A stretch of DNA of 63,442 bases from an uncultured Pelagibacteraceae bacterium (GTDB lineage: Bacteria > Pseudomonadota > Alphaproteobacteria > Pelagibacterales > Pelagibacteraceae): assembly GCA_902581775.1 (NCBI GenBank), contig CACHPJ010000006.1, positions 1-63,442 on the forward strand, written 5' to 3'. The notes under the pieces were generated by a model, which was given only the letters and a program-made list of their open reading frames with translations, was not told where the DNA came from and did no database searches. Both the position numbers and the translations under genes were made by a program. Below are positions 1-9,210 of the stretch, piece by piece. Position 1 is the stretch's first letter; the number at the start of each line of letters is the position of its first letter.

Positions 1-1
1 A

Positions 2-790
2 GAAGCAGGCGTAAGAAATCTAGAAAGAGAAATTTCAAAAATAGCAAGAAAAACAGTTAAAAAAATTGATAGTAAAGAAAAAATTAATATTCCATTTAAA
101 ACAAGTGACCTAGTAAATTATTTAGGTGTTCAAAAATTTAATTATGGTGAAGTAGAAGAACAAAATAGAATTGGAGTTGCAACTGGATTGGCCTGGACCG
201 AAGTTGGAGGAGAAATTTTAAAGATAGAGTCAGCGATAATGCCTGGAAAAGGTAAAATGCAAATAACTGGAAAACTTGGAGATGTTATGCAGGAGTCAGT
301 TAAAGCTGCGAAATCTTATATTAGATCTAAAAGTTTAGACTATGGAATTATTCCGCCTCTTTTTGAAAAAAGGGATTTTCACATTCATGTCCCTGAAGGA
401 GCGACTCCAAAAGACGGACCATCCGCTGGTATTGCAATAGTAACATCAATTATTTCAGCCATAACAGAGGTCCCAATCAATAAAGATGTCGCGATGACAG
501 GAGAAATAACTTTAAGGGGTATTGTTCTACCGATCGGTGGTTTAAAAGAAAAATTATTAGCAGCTCATAGAGCTGGCATCAAAAAAGTTTTAATCCCATA
601 CGAAAATAAGAAAGACTTAAGTGAAATACCGGATGTTATCAAAAAAAACATAAAAATTTTACCTGTAAAAAATGTTGATGAAGTTTTAAAAGTAGCTCTT
701 ACAAAAAGTTTAAAAAGAGTAGAGTGGGTAGAGGTAGAACAAATTAATAAAGATAACAATCAAAAATCAAGATCACCTCGAAGACATTAG
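2..790 (+). CDS. lon: ATP-dependent protease Lon, C-terminal part (5' end outside window)
   Basis: Only the last 262 residues are present; the frame is open to the left edge. The visible part begins in the end of the AAA+ module (EAGVRNLER) and continues through the whole proteolytic domain. The catalytic Ser of PKDGPSAG is at visible residue 141 (codon at 422) and the catalytic Lys of GGLKEK at residue 182 (codon at 545), so the Ser-Lys dyad is intact. Lon degrades misfolded and regulatory proteins in the cytoplasm. A short basic tail (KSRSPRRH) ends the protein. Its stop overlaps the stop of the convergent next gene by 4 nt, leaving no room for an independent terminator. Confidence 0.97.
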   Translation, partial: EAGVRNLEREISKIARKTVKKIDSKEKINIPFKTSDLVNYLGVQKFNYGEVEEQNRIGVATGLAWTEVGGEILKIESAIMPGKGKMQITGKLGDVMQESVKAAKSYIRSKSLDYGIIPPLFEKRDFHIHVPEGATPKDGPSAGIAIVTSIISAITEVPINKDVAMTGEITLRGIVLPIGGLKEKLLAAHRAGIKKVLIPYENKKDLSEIPDVIKKNIKILPVKNVDEVLKVALTKSLKRVEWVEVEQINKDNNQKSRSPRRH

Positions 791-1677
791 TCCAACCAAT
801 TAAAAAACTTCTGATTGTTTTGATTTATATATAAAGGTAACTCACTAGATTGTATTTTTTTTAATTTTGATCCACCAGACCATTTGTAAGCTCTTTGATC
901 TAGCCGATGATCGTACATTACTTTTTTTTCATCAATAAACTTCTTAAGATCCTTCAAGCTTAGACCACTCTCTTCAAAATCATAGTGATGAGCAAAATTT
1001 CGAAGCTTTTTTTCAAGTTCTTCAGCTGATCTCATGCAAGTAAAATGCCAACCACCATTTTCAACAAAACTAATATCGCTATATTTTCTTTTTGAAAACA
1101 AGATGTCAAATCTTAATCTAGAATATTTTTTAGCTTTTATATCACGCAACCATTGTGGAGAAATAAAATGTTTTTTTTTGCACCCTTTGGTACCGTTCCA
1201 TTTAAAATTTTCATAAACTAAGTTTAATTTATAGTAAAACATTTTTTGAGTAAAAATAATAATCTTTTGTTCTAAATTATTTAAATTAACTTCAGATAAA
1301 TTTGGGATTTCATCCAAATCACTAATTAAAATTAAATCTTCATCATTAAGACCTTGCAAACCTTTATTTAAATTATCTCTTTGAAAATTATCTCGTGCAT
1401 AACCATTAATTATTAATTTCCTCCCTCTTTCTTCAGGACTATCGTTTTTATCTAATTCAATTATCGAAGGCGGTTGTTTATTTACTACAATATATTCAAT
1501 TTTATCTTTAAATTTTTTAAAATTACTAATATTAAAATTTAACTTTTTTGGAGATCCATTATGAGTATAAGTAGCCTCCGTAATTATAAATTTTTCTACA
1601 TAGTTATTTAAAATATTTAATCTTAAATCTAATAACATATCTTCGTCGAAGTACATGAAACAATCATAGATATTCAT
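787..1677 (-). CDS. Glycosyltransferase family 17-like protein
   Basis: A 296-residue protein resembling GT17 (beta-1,4-N-acetylglucosaminyltransferase-like) enzymes. It opens with the typical IYDCFMYFDE start, has the acidic SDLDEIP motif at residues 119-125 (likely metal and nucleotide-sugar binding), and the GGWHF motif at 207-211. No signal peptide or membrane segment is seen, so it probably acts in the cytoplasm on a surface glycan precursor. It is a single gene, convergent with lon and divergent (51 nt) from the sugar enzyme fusion, suggesting a shared glycan task. The family call is good; donor and acceptor cannot be told. Confidence 0.8.
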   Translation of the reverse strand: MNIYDCFMYFDEDMLLDLRLNILNNYVEKFIITEATYTHNGSPKKLNFNISNFKKFKDKIEYIVVNKQPPSIIELDKNDSPEERGRKLIINGYARDNFQRDNLNKGLQGLNDEDLILISDLDEIPNLSEVNLNNLEQKIIIFTQKMFYYKLNLVYENFKWNGTKGCKKKHFISPQWLRDIKAKKYSRLRFDILFSKRKYSDISFVENGGWHFTCMRSAEELEKKLRNFAHHYDFEESGLSLKDLKKFIDEKKVMYDHRLDQRAYKWSGGSKLKKIQSSELPLYINQNNQKFFNWLD

Positions 1678-1728
1678 ATTTATTGAGTTATAATAAAAAG
1701 TATTATAAGTAAATCAAAACATTATTTT

Positions 1729-4281
1729 ATGAAAAAAAATATAGTTATTACTGGTGGACTTGGTTACATAGGGACCGAGTTGTGTAAAATTTATTCCGGA
1801 GTAAGCTGGAACAATAATATTACAGTAATAGATAATAGATTTATTTCTGAAAGAATAAATCAATTAAGAGATTGGAATATGGAATTTGTTCATGGTGATA
1901 TTTTAGATAAAAATTTGATTTCAAAATATTGTAAAAATGCCGATATAGTCCATCATCTTGCCGGGATAACAAGCGTACCAAGAGTTAAAAGTGAAGGTAA
2001 TTCTTCATTAGATAATAAAATTAAAGAAGTCGCTGAAGAAGGAACACAAAATATACTTGATGTAATAAGCAACAATTGCAAAATTATTTTTCCGTCTACC
2101 CACGTAGTTTTTGAAGGCATAGAAAAAGTTAAAAACGATATTTTAGAAGATGAGAGATTGAAACCTCAGCTCGCATACTCTACCTCAAAAGCAATCAATG
2201 AAAAACAATTAATAGATTCAGGCAAGAATTATATTATACTGAGACTGGGTTCGGTTTATGGATATTCATCAGACACTGCAAGAATTGACATAATGCCCAA
2301 TCTTTTTTCAAAAATAACTTCACAAAACGGAACATTGAAACTTTTTTCAGGTGGAAGACAAGTTAAAAGCCTTGTTCCTTTGATTGATGTAGCAAGATGT
2401 TTTAAATTCATGGATGATCGTGAAGACATTTTAAACGAAACTTTCAATTTAACCAAAGATACTGTTACTGTAAAAGATGTTGCTGAAATTTGTAAAAAAT
2501 ATAACCCCAATATAACATTAAGAGAAACAAATGATGAAATTCCAAATTTGGGATTTTCACTTTCAAACCATAAAATTTTAAATACTGGTTTTAAATTTCT
2601 TTATGATTTAGATGAAAGCATTAAAGAAATGATAATAAAATGGTCTAAAAAAAATTTAATTAAAGATTTAGAACATGTAAGAGATGGTCACGATGAATTT
2701 ATTGATATTAGAGGAAAAATTAGTAATCATGAACTAACTGAGCCGGTAAACTTAATAGGTTTAATAAATTCTAAAAAAGGAACAATTAGAGCAAATCACT
2801 ATCACCCTCAACAAGAACAAAAATGTTTATTTACAAAAGGTCAAATAATTGAAGTTTACAAAGATTTACTAAACCCTAACTCTCCTAAAATCACTCAAGT
2901 TGTTAATGAAGGTCAATTGTCAGTAATAAAACCAAATGTTGCACACACAATGGTCTTTTCTAAAGATACAACTTTTTTAAATTTAGTTAGAGGTGAAAGA
3001 GAGCATGATAATTATGGAATCACGCACACCATTAGACATAATTTAGTGACTGAAAAAGAAAAGGACTTATTATTACAATCCTATAAATTTGAATGTAGAT
3101 CTTGTGGAAACTCAAAATTAAAAAGATTTCTATCATTAGGATATCAGCCTTTAGCTAATAATTTATTAAATAGGAAAGAGGAGGATTGTGATTTATATCC
3201 TTTAGAAGTTAACTTTTGCGAAAAATGTTTTAATTGTCAATTATCAGTAGCTGTGGATCCAAAAAAAATGTTTTCAAACTATCTATATACCTCATCAACC
3301 TCTTTGTCATTCAGAAACCATTTTTTAAATGCTGCAAAAAAATATATAAAAGATTTTAAATTAAAACCAAAAAAAACATATATTATTGATATTGGAAGTA
3401 ACGATGGAGTTGCACTTAAACCTTTCAAAGATCTTAAATTTAAAAACTTATTAGGTATTGAACCTGCTAAAAATTTAGCAAAACTAGCAAATAAGAATAA
3501 AATTAAAACGTTCAATGGGTTTTTAGAGAAAAAAAACATAAAAAAAATAAAAAAGAATGCCAATATTATTTTGGCTTCAAATGTCTTTGCACACTCTGAT
3601 AAATTAAAAGAAATGGCAGAATGTATGTTTAATTTGTTAAGCAAAAATGGAATAATTATTATCGAGGTGCAATATCTACTTAACACTCTTAAAGATTTAA
3701 CTTTTGATAATATTTATCATGAACATTATAATTACTGGTCACTAAATTCTCTGGTAAATTTTTTTAAACAATTTAAAGCAAATATATTTAAAGTTGAAAG
3801 AATTAACACTCATGGTGGATCTATAAGAGTTTTTATTAAAAAAGGTAAAAAAATTAAAATTGAAAAAAATGTCAAAGATCTTCTCAAAGAAGAAAAATTA
3901 TTTGGATTACAAAATTTCAAAACATATCAAGAATTTGGTCAAAAAGTTTATAAAATAAGAGAAAATGTAATTAAAAATTTAAAAAAATTAAAAGAAGAAA
4001 ACAAAAAAATTATAGGTTATGGATCACCCGCAAAAGCAACCACAGCTTTAAATTTTTTCTCGATAAAAAGTGAGATAGATTACATAATTGAAGATAATAA
4101 ATTAAAACATGGAAAATTTATTCCTGGAGTAAAAATTCCCATAAAGAAAAAAACTGTAATGCAAAATAAGAATACTGCAATTTTAGTACTAGCTTGGAAT
4201 TTTTTTAATGAGATAGTAAAAAACAATAAAGATCTTTCTAACAATTTTATTAATATTAAAGATCTAGAAAATCAAAAATAA
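1729..4281 (+). CDS. Three-domain fusion: NAD-dependent sugar epimerase/dehydratase, cupin-like domain, C-methyltransferase
   Basis: An 850-residue protein with three recognisable parts. Residues 1 to about 310 are an extended SDR sugar epimerase/dehydratase: GGLGYIG at 9-15, and the YxxxK catalytic pair at Y150 and K154. Residues about 320-440 look like a cupin-type sugar isomerase domain (HYHP at 357-360). Residues about 455-850 match the NovU/TylC3-type C-methyltransferases: zinc-ligand cysteines C456/C459 and C497/C500, the SAM loop DIGSNDG at 554-560, and the C-terminal GYGSPAKA motif. The family normally C-methylates nucleotide-linked deoxysugars. Together the domains suggest one polypeptide that makes a branched or deoxy sugar for surface glycan. 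The single long frame has no stop; the exact product is unknown. Confidence 0.85.
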   Translation: MKKNIVITGGLGYIGTELCKIYSGVSWNNNITVIDNRFISERINQLRDWNMEFVHGDILDKNLISKYCKNADIVHHLAGITSVPRVKSEGNSSLDNKIKEVAEEGTQNILDVISNNCKIIFPSTHVVFEGIEKVKNDILEDERLKPQLAYSTSKAINEKQLIDSGKNYIILRLGSVYGYSSDTARIDIMPNLFSKITSQNGTLKLFSGGRQVKSLVPLIDVARCFKFMDDREDILNETFNLTKDTVTVKDVAEICKKYNPNITLRETNDEIPNLGFSLSNHKILNTGFKFLYDLDESIKEMIIKWSKKNLIKDLEHVRDGHDEFIDIRGKISNHELTEPVNLIGLINSKKGTIRANHYHPQQEQKCLFTKGQIIEVYKDLLNPNSPKITQVVNEGQLSVIKPNVAHTMVFSKDTTFLNLVRGEREHDNYGITHTIRHNLVTEKEKDLLLQSYKFECRSCGNSKLKRFLSLGYQPLANNLLNRKEEDCDLYPLEVNFCEKCFNCQLSVAVDPKKMFSNYLYTSSTSLSFRNHFLNAAKKYIKDFKLKPKKTYIIDIGSNDGVALKPFKDLKFKNLLGIEPAKNLAKLANKNKIKTFNGFLEKKNIKKIKKNANIILASNVFAHSDKLKEMAECMFNLLSKNGIIIIEVQYLLNTLKDLTFDNIYHEHYNYWSLNSLVNFFKQFKANIFKVERINTHGGSIRVFIKKGKKIKIEKNVKDLLKEEKLFGLQNFKTYQEFGQKVYKIRENVIKNLKKLKEENKKIIGYGSPAKATTALNFFSIKSEIDYIIEDNKLKHGKFIPGVKIPIKKKTVMQNKNTAILVLAWNFFNEIVKNNKDLSNNFINIKDLENQK

Positions 4282-4792
4282 AAGTTTTGAAATTATTTAG
4301 TGTTTCAAATAAATATGTTAAGTAATTTTCAGTCATAGGAAAATTTGAAATAATTATTTGATCTGTTAAATTTATAATTCCTAGAAGTGACGTTGTAACT
4401 ATAATGAAAATTAATATATAGCTATAAAAACCTAAGCTCGTATTAATCTTTTCATTCTTTAATTTTTTATTATAAGTTTTCTTCTCTGAAAAACTTGATG
4501 GATCAATAATCTTTATCCCGTGCTTTTTTTGTAAATATTCATCAGAATAAACGTCTACATTTCTTGTTTTCTTTTTTGATTTTTTTCTACTGACAATCTT
4601 CTTTTCTGAAGTAACAGCTTTTTTTGGTTTTTCCTTGCTTTTAATTTTTTTCGGAGATTTATTTGTTAAATTTTTTGGGTATTGCGTCCATTGGTTACCA
4701 CAGGCGCTACATTGAACTAACCTTCCATTGGATGAAATGGCACTATCTGGAACTACGAAACTCTTCTGGCACTTATTGCACTGAATAATCAT
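4256..4792 (-). CDS. Zinc-ribbon (MJ0042-type) membrane protein
   Basis: A 178-residue protein. The N-terminus is a compact zinc ribbon with cysteines at 5, 8, 28 and 31, as in the MJ0042-type finger found at the start of many alphaproteobacterial proteins. A long lysine-rich linker (about 45-115) follows, then one hydrophobic span (about 121-141) and a short tail. It is probably a bitopic inner-membrane protein with a cytoplasmic finger. Its 3' end overlaps the convergent fusion gene by 26 nt. Function is unknown; in alphaproteobacteria such proteins are often near cell-division or tRNA loci, but nothing here assigns a role. Confidence 0.75.
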   Translation of the reverse strand: MIIQCNKCQKSFVVPDSAISSNGRLVQCSACGNQWTQYPKNLTNKSPKKIKSKEKPKKAVTSEKKIVSRKKSKKKTRNVDVYSDEYLQKKHGIKIIDPSSFSEKKTYNKKLKNEKINTSLGFYSYILIFIIVTTSLLGIINLTDQIIISNFPMTENYLTYLFETLNNFKTFIFDFLDL

Positions 4793-4842
4793 ATAATAGA
4801 TAATACAGATAATTATTAAAAACTTAAATTATTTTTTTACTT

Positions 4843-4871
4843 TTTACATTAATATAAAATTGATGTATATG
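4843..4871 (+). promoter_or_regulatory. Candidate promoter of tRNA-Val
   Basis: TTTACA (4843-4848, 5 of 6 to the -35 consensus) is followed after 17 nt by TATATG (4866-4871, 4 of 6 to TATAAT). A start near 4878 would lie about 10 nt before the mature tRNA end. In such AT-rich DNA chance matches are common, so this is only suggestive. Confidence 0.35.
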
Positions 4872-4887
4872 TCTGATTTATTAAAAA

Positions 4888-4963
4888 GGGCGGTTAGCTC
4901 AGTTGGTAGAGCATCTCGTTTACACCGAGAGGGTCATAGGTTCGAGTCCTTTACCGCCCACCA
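4888..4963 (+). tRNA. tRNA-Val(TAC)
   Basis: A complete 76-nt cloverleaf with encoded CCA. The acceptor stem GGGCGGT (4888-4894) pairs with ACCGCCC (4953-4959). The anticodon stem is TCTCG/CGAGA (4914-4918/4926-4930), with anticodon TAC at 4921-4923, reading valine codons. The T-arm contains GGTTCGAGTCC. In many alphaproteobacteria this tRNA lies between lon-hup and nuoA, together with tRNA-Asp. Confidence 0.97.
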
Positions 4964-4989
4964 TAAAACAAAACTTAGTTTTTTAGTGA

Positions 4990-5568
4990 TCATAAACTTT
5001 TAGCAAGAGACCTAACTTTATTCATATATGATTCAAATTTAGATTTAGGCATATCTGGTAGAACTTCATAAAATCTCAAATAAGTTGTTTTCATACCTCC
5101 AAGTTTGAGAACCCCAGCTTTTATTCTTCTAAAAGGAATATTTTGAAACCAAGTTTGAATTGAAAACCAATTACCTCCATATGACATTGACATTATTGCT
5201 AAACGATTTTTCATTGCACCAGGCACTGGATAGCCCCAATTGCCTACAAGTCTTTTAAAAGAAAAAAACCATTTCGGTGCAAGCACAAGATCAATCCAGT
5301 TTTCCAAAATTGCGGTAGCTCTTAAGTTATAGCATGGAGATATCATGAATAGAACGTCACTTTTTTCTAGTCTTTCTCTATATTGTAAAATTTGTTCACT
5401 AGGTTGTGAACCGTCAAAAAATGGTATTGGTTTCTCTTCATATAAATTTATTAAATCAATTCTGTGACCTAATTTTTTTGCCTCATCAATAAATACATCT
5501 CTTATTGAAGCATTAAAGGATGTTTTGGTGTTATGGTGCCCATAAACAACAAAAATTTTTTTTGACAT
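4990..5568 (-). CDS. Flavodoxin-fold NAD(P)H-dependent oxidoreductase
   Basis: A 192-residue protein of the NQO1/MdaB-like flavodoxin fold. An N-terminal beta strand plus phosphate-binding region (FVVYGHHNTKTSFN) is followed by the strand and loop SDVLFMISPCYNLRATAILENWIDLV, in which the LxNWID element is typical of FMN-binding quinone reductases. It would be cytoplasmic, using NAD(P)H to reduce quinones or related compounds by two electrons. It lies alone, pointing left, between two tRNA genes that are usually adjacent in alphaproteobacteria, so it is probably an insertion there. Substrate unknown. Confidence 0.8.
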   Translation of the reverse strand: MSKKIFVVYGHHNTKTSFNASIRDVFIDEAKKLGHRIDLINLYEEKPIPFFDGSQPSEQILQYRERLEKSDVLFMISPCYNLRATAILENWIDLVLAPKWFFSFKRLVGNWGYPVPGAMKNRLAIMSMSYGGNWFSIQTWFQNIPFRRIKAGVLKLGGMKTTYLRFYEVLPDMPKSKFESYMNKVRSLAKSL

Positions 5569-5688
5569 TTAACATTATAACACACATTTTTCTTTTTGAG
5601 GAAAACTGAAGTATTTTAGCTTTTTTATTTAATTATTAAAATAAAAGTTGTATTTAACTAATTTTAACAATATTAATTCATCCAGAGT

Positions 5689-5765
5689 GGGGGTGTAGCT
5701 CAGTTGGTTAGAGCGCCTGCCTGTCACGCAGGAGGCCGCGGGTTCGAGTCCCGTCACTCCCGCCA
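5689..5765 (+). tRNA. tRNA-Asp(GTC)
   Basis: A complete 77-nt cloverleaf with encoded CCA. The acceptor GGGGGTG (5689-5695) pairs with CACTCCC (5755-5761) with one G-U pair, discriminator G at 5762. The anticodon stem is CCTGC/GCAGG, with anticodon GTC in the loop, reading aspartate codons. The T-arm is CGGGTTCGAGTCCCG. It is G/C-rich against the surrounding AT-rich DNA, as usual for tRNA genes in such genomes. Confidence 0.97.
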
Positions 5766-5781
5766 CTACTTGATAATCATT

Positions 5782-5801
5782 TTCATCTAGAGAGAGATGA
5801 A
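5782..5801 (+). other. Small perfect hairpin after tRNA-Asp
   Basis: TTCATCT (5782-5788) and AGATGAA (5795-5801) form a perfect 7-bp stem with a 6-nt loop, 16 nt after the tRNA CCA end. No T-tract follows, so a Rho-independent terminator is doubtful; it may mark the tRNA 3' trailer or be a processing or protective stem. The rest of 5766-5929 has only a weaker inverted repeat (CCTTAA 5890-5895 / TTAAGG 5905-5910) just before nuoA. I see no small gene and no convincing promoter there. Confidence 0.3.
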
Positions 5802-5929
5802 TCAACATTATTCAATCAACAAAATGCTTCTTTCTGTCCTGTACACTTTAATGCAAAATGTTATAAAGAAGAGATATTAATATAAGAATCCTTAAGCTAC
5901 GGTATTAAGGTAGGTATTAATAAAAAAAC

Positions 5930-6298
5930 ATGATTTATAACTTTTTATCAGAATATTTATCCATAATTATTTTTTTATTCATAGCTTTGATATTGAGCGT
6001 AGGATTTATAATTGCCAATTATCTTGCATCGCCCTCCAATCCAGACCCGGATAAATTATCAGCTTACGAATGTGGCTTTGAAGCTTTTGACGATTCAAGG
6101 ATGGAGTTTGATGTAAGATTTTATTTAGTAGCAATATTATTTATAATTTTTGACTTGGAAATAGCTTTTTTATTTCCATGGGCAATTTCTTTAGGAAATA
6201 TAGGTTTATTGGGTTTTTGGTCAATGATGTTATTTTTAGCTATTCTCACGGTAGGTTTTATTTATGAGTGGAAAAAAGGAGCATTAGATTGGGAGTAA
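5930..6298 (+). CDS. nuoA: NADH-quinone oxidoreductase subunit A
   Basis: A 122-residue membrane subunit of respiratory complex I (NADH:ubiquinone oxidoreductase). It has three hydrophobic spans (about 10-30, 63-85, 90-112), the conserved loop [12 protein letters not shown] after the first span, and the acidic-flanked [11 protein letters not shown] signature. The length matches the family. It is the first gene of the 14-gene nuo operon; nuoB follows after 1 nt. The start ATG has only a weak upstream purine stretch (AAGGTAGG, over 10 nt away). Confidence 0.97.
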   Translation: MIYNFLSEYLSIIIFLFIALILSVGFIIANYLASPSNPDPDKLSAYECGFEAFDDSRMEFDVRFYLVAILFIIFDLEIAFLFPWAISLGNIGLLGFWSMMLFLAILTVGFIYEWKKGALDWE

Positions 6299-6299
6299 A

Positions 6300-6824
6300 A
6301 TGATGTTTCAAGAAGAAAAATTAAAAAAAGTACCTGATGAGTTTAAAAAAATTGCAAAAGATTTTGCAGAAAAAGGTTTTATAACAACCTCAACTGATAA
6401 TCTAATAAACTGGGCAAGAACAGGTTCATTGCATTGGATGACTTTTGGTCTCGCGTGTTGTGCTGTAGAAATGATGCAAACTTCTATGCCAAGATACGAT
6501 TTAGAAAGATTTGGTGCAGCCCCTAGAGCTTCACCAAGACAATCAGATGTAATGATTGTTGCAGGTACGCTTACTAATAAGATGGCCCCCGCTTTAAGAA
6601 AAGTTTATGACCAAATGCCTGAACCTAGATACGTTATATCGATGGGTAGCTGTGCAAATGGTGGAGGGTATTACCACTACTCTTACTCAGTAGTCCGAGG
6701 TTGTGATAAGATTGTTCCAGTAGATATATACGTGCCTGGGTGTCCACCGTCTGCTGAGGCGTTGCTTTACGGTATTCTTCAACTTCAAAAAAAAATTAGA
6801 AGAGAAGGGTCTTTAACAAGATAA
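6300..6824 (+). CDS. nuoB: NADH-quinone oxidoreductase subunit B
   Basis: A 174-residue peripheral subunit that holds the terminal [4Fe-4S] cluster N2, which donates electrons to ubiquinone. The ligands are visible: adjacent cysteines 53-54 (LACCAVEMM), C118 (GSCAN) and C148 (PGCPP). Tandem ATG codons at 6300 and 6303 are both possible starts. It sits 1 nt after nuoA and 4 nt before nuoC, so translation is probably coupled. Confidence 0.97.
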   Translation: MMFQEEKLKKVPDEFKKIAKDFAEKGFITTSTDNLINWARTGSLHWMTFGLACCAVEMMQTSMPRYDLERFGAAPRASPRQSDVMIVAGTLTNKMAPALRKVYDQMPEPRYVISMGSCANGGGYYHYSYSVVRGCDKIVPVDIYVPGCPPSAEALLYGILQLQKKIRREGSLTR

Positions 6825-6828
6825 ACCT

Positions 6829-7446
6829 ATGACTGATAAAGCAATAAATAAACTTGAACAGATTGTTAATTCTGAGCTTACAAGTAAAGTTGTTGACTCT
6901 TCAATAAGTTTTAATGAACTTCTTATTACTACAAATAGTGAAGAATTATTAAATGTTTTAAAGTTTTTAAAATTCAACGAAAATTGCAAATTTAGACAAT
7001 TAATAGATATAGCAGGAGTTGACTACCCAGGAAATAAAGAGAGATTTAATTTGGTGTATTTACTTCTATCTCATAACTATAATTTAAGAATTAAAGTTTT
7101 AATCAAATTTGATATAAATAAACAAATACCTTCCATCACAAAACTTTTTCCTTCAGCTAACTGGATGGAGAGAGAAGTTTTTGACATGTATGGCATCAAA
7201 TTTAAAAATCATCCAGACTTAAGGAGAATATTGACCGATTATGGTTTCAAAGGTCATCCGCTAAGAAAGGATTTTCCTTTAACAGGATTTAATGAAGTTA
7301 GATACAGTGAAAAGGAAAAAAAAGTAGTTTACGAGCCAGTAAATCTAGAACAAAAGTATAGAGATTTTGATTTTAAAAGCCCTTGGGAGGGAACAAAATA
7401 TATGAATGAGATTAAAAAAAAGGATTTAGATGGAGAAAAAAAATAA
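6829..7446 (+). CDS. nuoC: NADH-quinone oxidoreductase subunit C
   Basis: A 205-residue subunit of the hydrophilic arm of complex I (30-kDa type). The conserved C-terminal signature (about 115-170: [14 protein letters not shown], then [19 protein letters not shown]) is intact. It is a separate gene rather than a nuoCD fusion as in enterobacteria. Its last 17 nt overlap the start of nuoD. Confidence 0.97.
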   Translation: MTDKAINKLEQIVNSELTSKVVDSSISFNELLITTNSEELLNVLKFLKFNENCKFRQLIDIAGVDYPGNKERFNLVYLLLSHNYNLRIKVLIKFDINKQIPSITKLFPSANWMEREVFDMYGIKFKNHPDLRRILTDYGFKGHPLRKDFPLTGFNEVRYSEKEKKVVYEPVNLEQKYRDFDFKSPWEGTKYMNEIKKKDLDGEKK

Positions 7447-8605
7447 AACTCTAAGCTTAAATTTTGGACCTCAACATCCTGCTGCACATGGTGTCCTTAG
7501 ATTAATTTTACAGTTAGATGGAGAAGTTGTTGAAAAAGCCGATCCTCACATAGGACTATTACACAGAGGTACAGAAAAACTTATAGAACATAAAACTTAT
7601 ACTCAAGCACTACCCTATTTTGATAGATTAGACTATGTCGCTCCAATGAACCAGGAACATGCATTTGCTTTAGCAACTGAAAAATTATTAAACATAGAAA
7701 TACCAATAAGAGCTAAATATATAAGGGTAATATTTTGTGAAATAGGAAGAATACTTAGTCATATTTTAAATATTACCACCCAGGCACTTGATGTTGGAGC
7801 TTTAACTCCATCTCTATGGGGTTTTGAAGAAAGAGAAACATTAATGACTTTTTATGAAAGAGCATCCGGTTCTAGGTTACATGCTAATTATTTTAGAACT
7901 GGAGGAGTTCATCAAGATATTCCTACAAAATTAATTGAGGATATTTCAAAATTTTGCGACAATTTTCCAAAAATCATAGATGATTTAGAAGATCTTTTGA
8001 CTGACAATAGAATTTTCAAACAAAGAAACGTTCAAATTGGAATTGTTTCTAAACAAGATGCACTAGATTACAGTTTTTCTGGAGTTATGTTAAGAGGATC
8101 TGGTGTTGAATGGGATCTTAGAAAATCCCAACCATACGAGTGTTATAAAGATTTAGATTTTAATATACCTGTCGGAAAAAATGGAGATTGTTATGATCGT
8201 TACCTGTGTAGAGTAGAAGAAATGAGAGAGAGCGTTAAAATTATAAAACAATGTATTAAAAAACTTCCTAAAGGCCCGGTCAAATCAGTAGATAATAAAA
8301 TTTCTCCTCCTAAAAGAGATGATTTAAAACAATCAATGGAAGCATTAATACATCATTTCAAATTATTTACTGAGGGTTTTAGGGTTACCGAAGGTAATGT
8401 GTACACTTCTGTTGAGGCCCCCAAGGGTGAATTTGGAGTCTATCTAATATCAGATGGTAGCAACAAACCTTATAGATGTAAGATTAGAGCTCCAGGATTT
8501 TCACACTTGCAAGCCATGGATTATTTAATAAAAGGACATATGCTTGCGGATGTTCCTGCAGTTCTTGGTTCTCTAGATATTGTTTTTGGTGAGGTAGATA
8601 GATGA
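7430..8605 (+). CDS. nuoD: NADH-quinone oxidoreductase subunit D
   Basis: A 391-residue subunit (49-kDa type) that with NuoB forms the ubiquinone pocket. It opens with the conserved [13 protein letters not shown] and has [14 protein letters not shown], and ends in [10 protein letters not shown], the universal C-terminus of the family. Length is standard. It overlaps nuoC by 17 nt and nuoE by 4 nt (ATGA type), consistent with coupled translation. Confidence 0.97.
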   Translation: MEKKNKTLSLNFGPQHPAAHGVLRLILQLDGEVVEKADPHIGLLHRGTEKLIEHKTYTQALPYFDRLDYVAPMNQEHAFALATEKLLNIEIPIRAKYIRVIFCEIGRILSHILNITTQALDVGALTPSLWGFEERETLMTFYERASGSRLHANYFRTGGVHQDIPTKLIEDISKFCDNFPKIIDDLEDLLTDNRIFKQRNVQIGIVSKQDALDYSFSGVMLRGSGVEWDLRKSQPYECYKDLDFNIPVGKNGDCYDRYLCRVEEMRESVKIIKQCIKKLPKGPVKSVDNKISPPKRDDLKQSMEALIHHFKLFTEGFRVTEGNVYTSVEAPKGEFGVYLISDGSNKPYRCKIRAPGFSHLQAMDYLIKGHMLADVPAVLGSLDIVFGEVDR

Positions 8606-9210
8606 GTATAAAAAAAATTCATACTGAGCAACCAAATGATTTTATATTTTCAAATGAAAATTTAAAAATAGCTGAAAAAATTTTACAAAAATATCCAAAA
8701 AAAAATAAAAAGAGTGCGCTTATGCCTTTTCTTTATCTAGCTCAAAAACAAAATCAAAACTGGATACCTTTAGCAGCCATGAAGTATATAGCAAAATATT
8801 TATCCATTCCTTATATAAGTGTTTATGAGGTAGCAACATTTTATTCTATGTATAATTTAGCACCAGTCGGGAAGTATTTTATTCAAGTTTGCACTACAAG
8901 TCCTTGTTTATTAAGAGGCGCAGACAAAATTTTAAAAATTTGCAAGGAGAAAATTTCTCAAAATGAAAATCAACTTTCTGAAAAATCACAATGTTCTTGG
9001 ACAGAAGTAGAATGTTTAGGCGCATGTGTTAACGCACCAATGATGCAAATAAATAATGATTATTATGAGGACCTCAATGAAGCAAATGCAGTTAAAATTA
9101 TAGAATCACTTATACAAGATAAACCATTAAAACCTGGTTCATATAGAGGAAGAAAAAATACTTCTCCTGAAAAAAACAATCAATTTAGCCAAGGAGAGAA
9201 AAATGCTTAA
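8602..9210 (+). CDS. nuoE: NADH-quinone oxidoreductase subunit E
   Basis: A 202-residue thioredoxin-like subunit (24-kDa type) that binds the [2Fe-2S] cluster N1a through C97, C102, C138 and C142 (CTTSPC and CLGAC). It belongs to the NADH-oxidising tip of complex I. A lysine/asparagine-rich C-terminal tail of about 30 residues follows the fold, and the ORF overlaps nuoF by 8 nt. Confidence 0.96.
   Translation: MSIKKIHTEQPNDFIFSNENLKIAEKILQKYPKKNKKSALMPFLYLAQKQNQNWIPLAAMKYIAKYLSIPYISVYEVATFYSMYNLAPVGKYFIQVCTTSPCLLRGADKILKICKEKISQNENQLSEKSQCSWTEVECLGACVNAPMMQINNDYYEDLNEANAVKIIESLIQDKPLKPGSYRGRKNTSPEKNNQFSQGEKNA

Noticed and set aside
3279-3686. 135-residue minus-strand open frame inside the sugar fusion gene
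   Set aside because: Phe/Leu-rich frame caused by the complement of Lys/Asn codons; the sense frame carries the methyltransferase motifs.
5782-5801. Rho-independent terminator after tRNA-Asp
   Set aside because: The stem is perfect but AT/GC mixed with no following T-tract on either strand; kept only as a hairpin.
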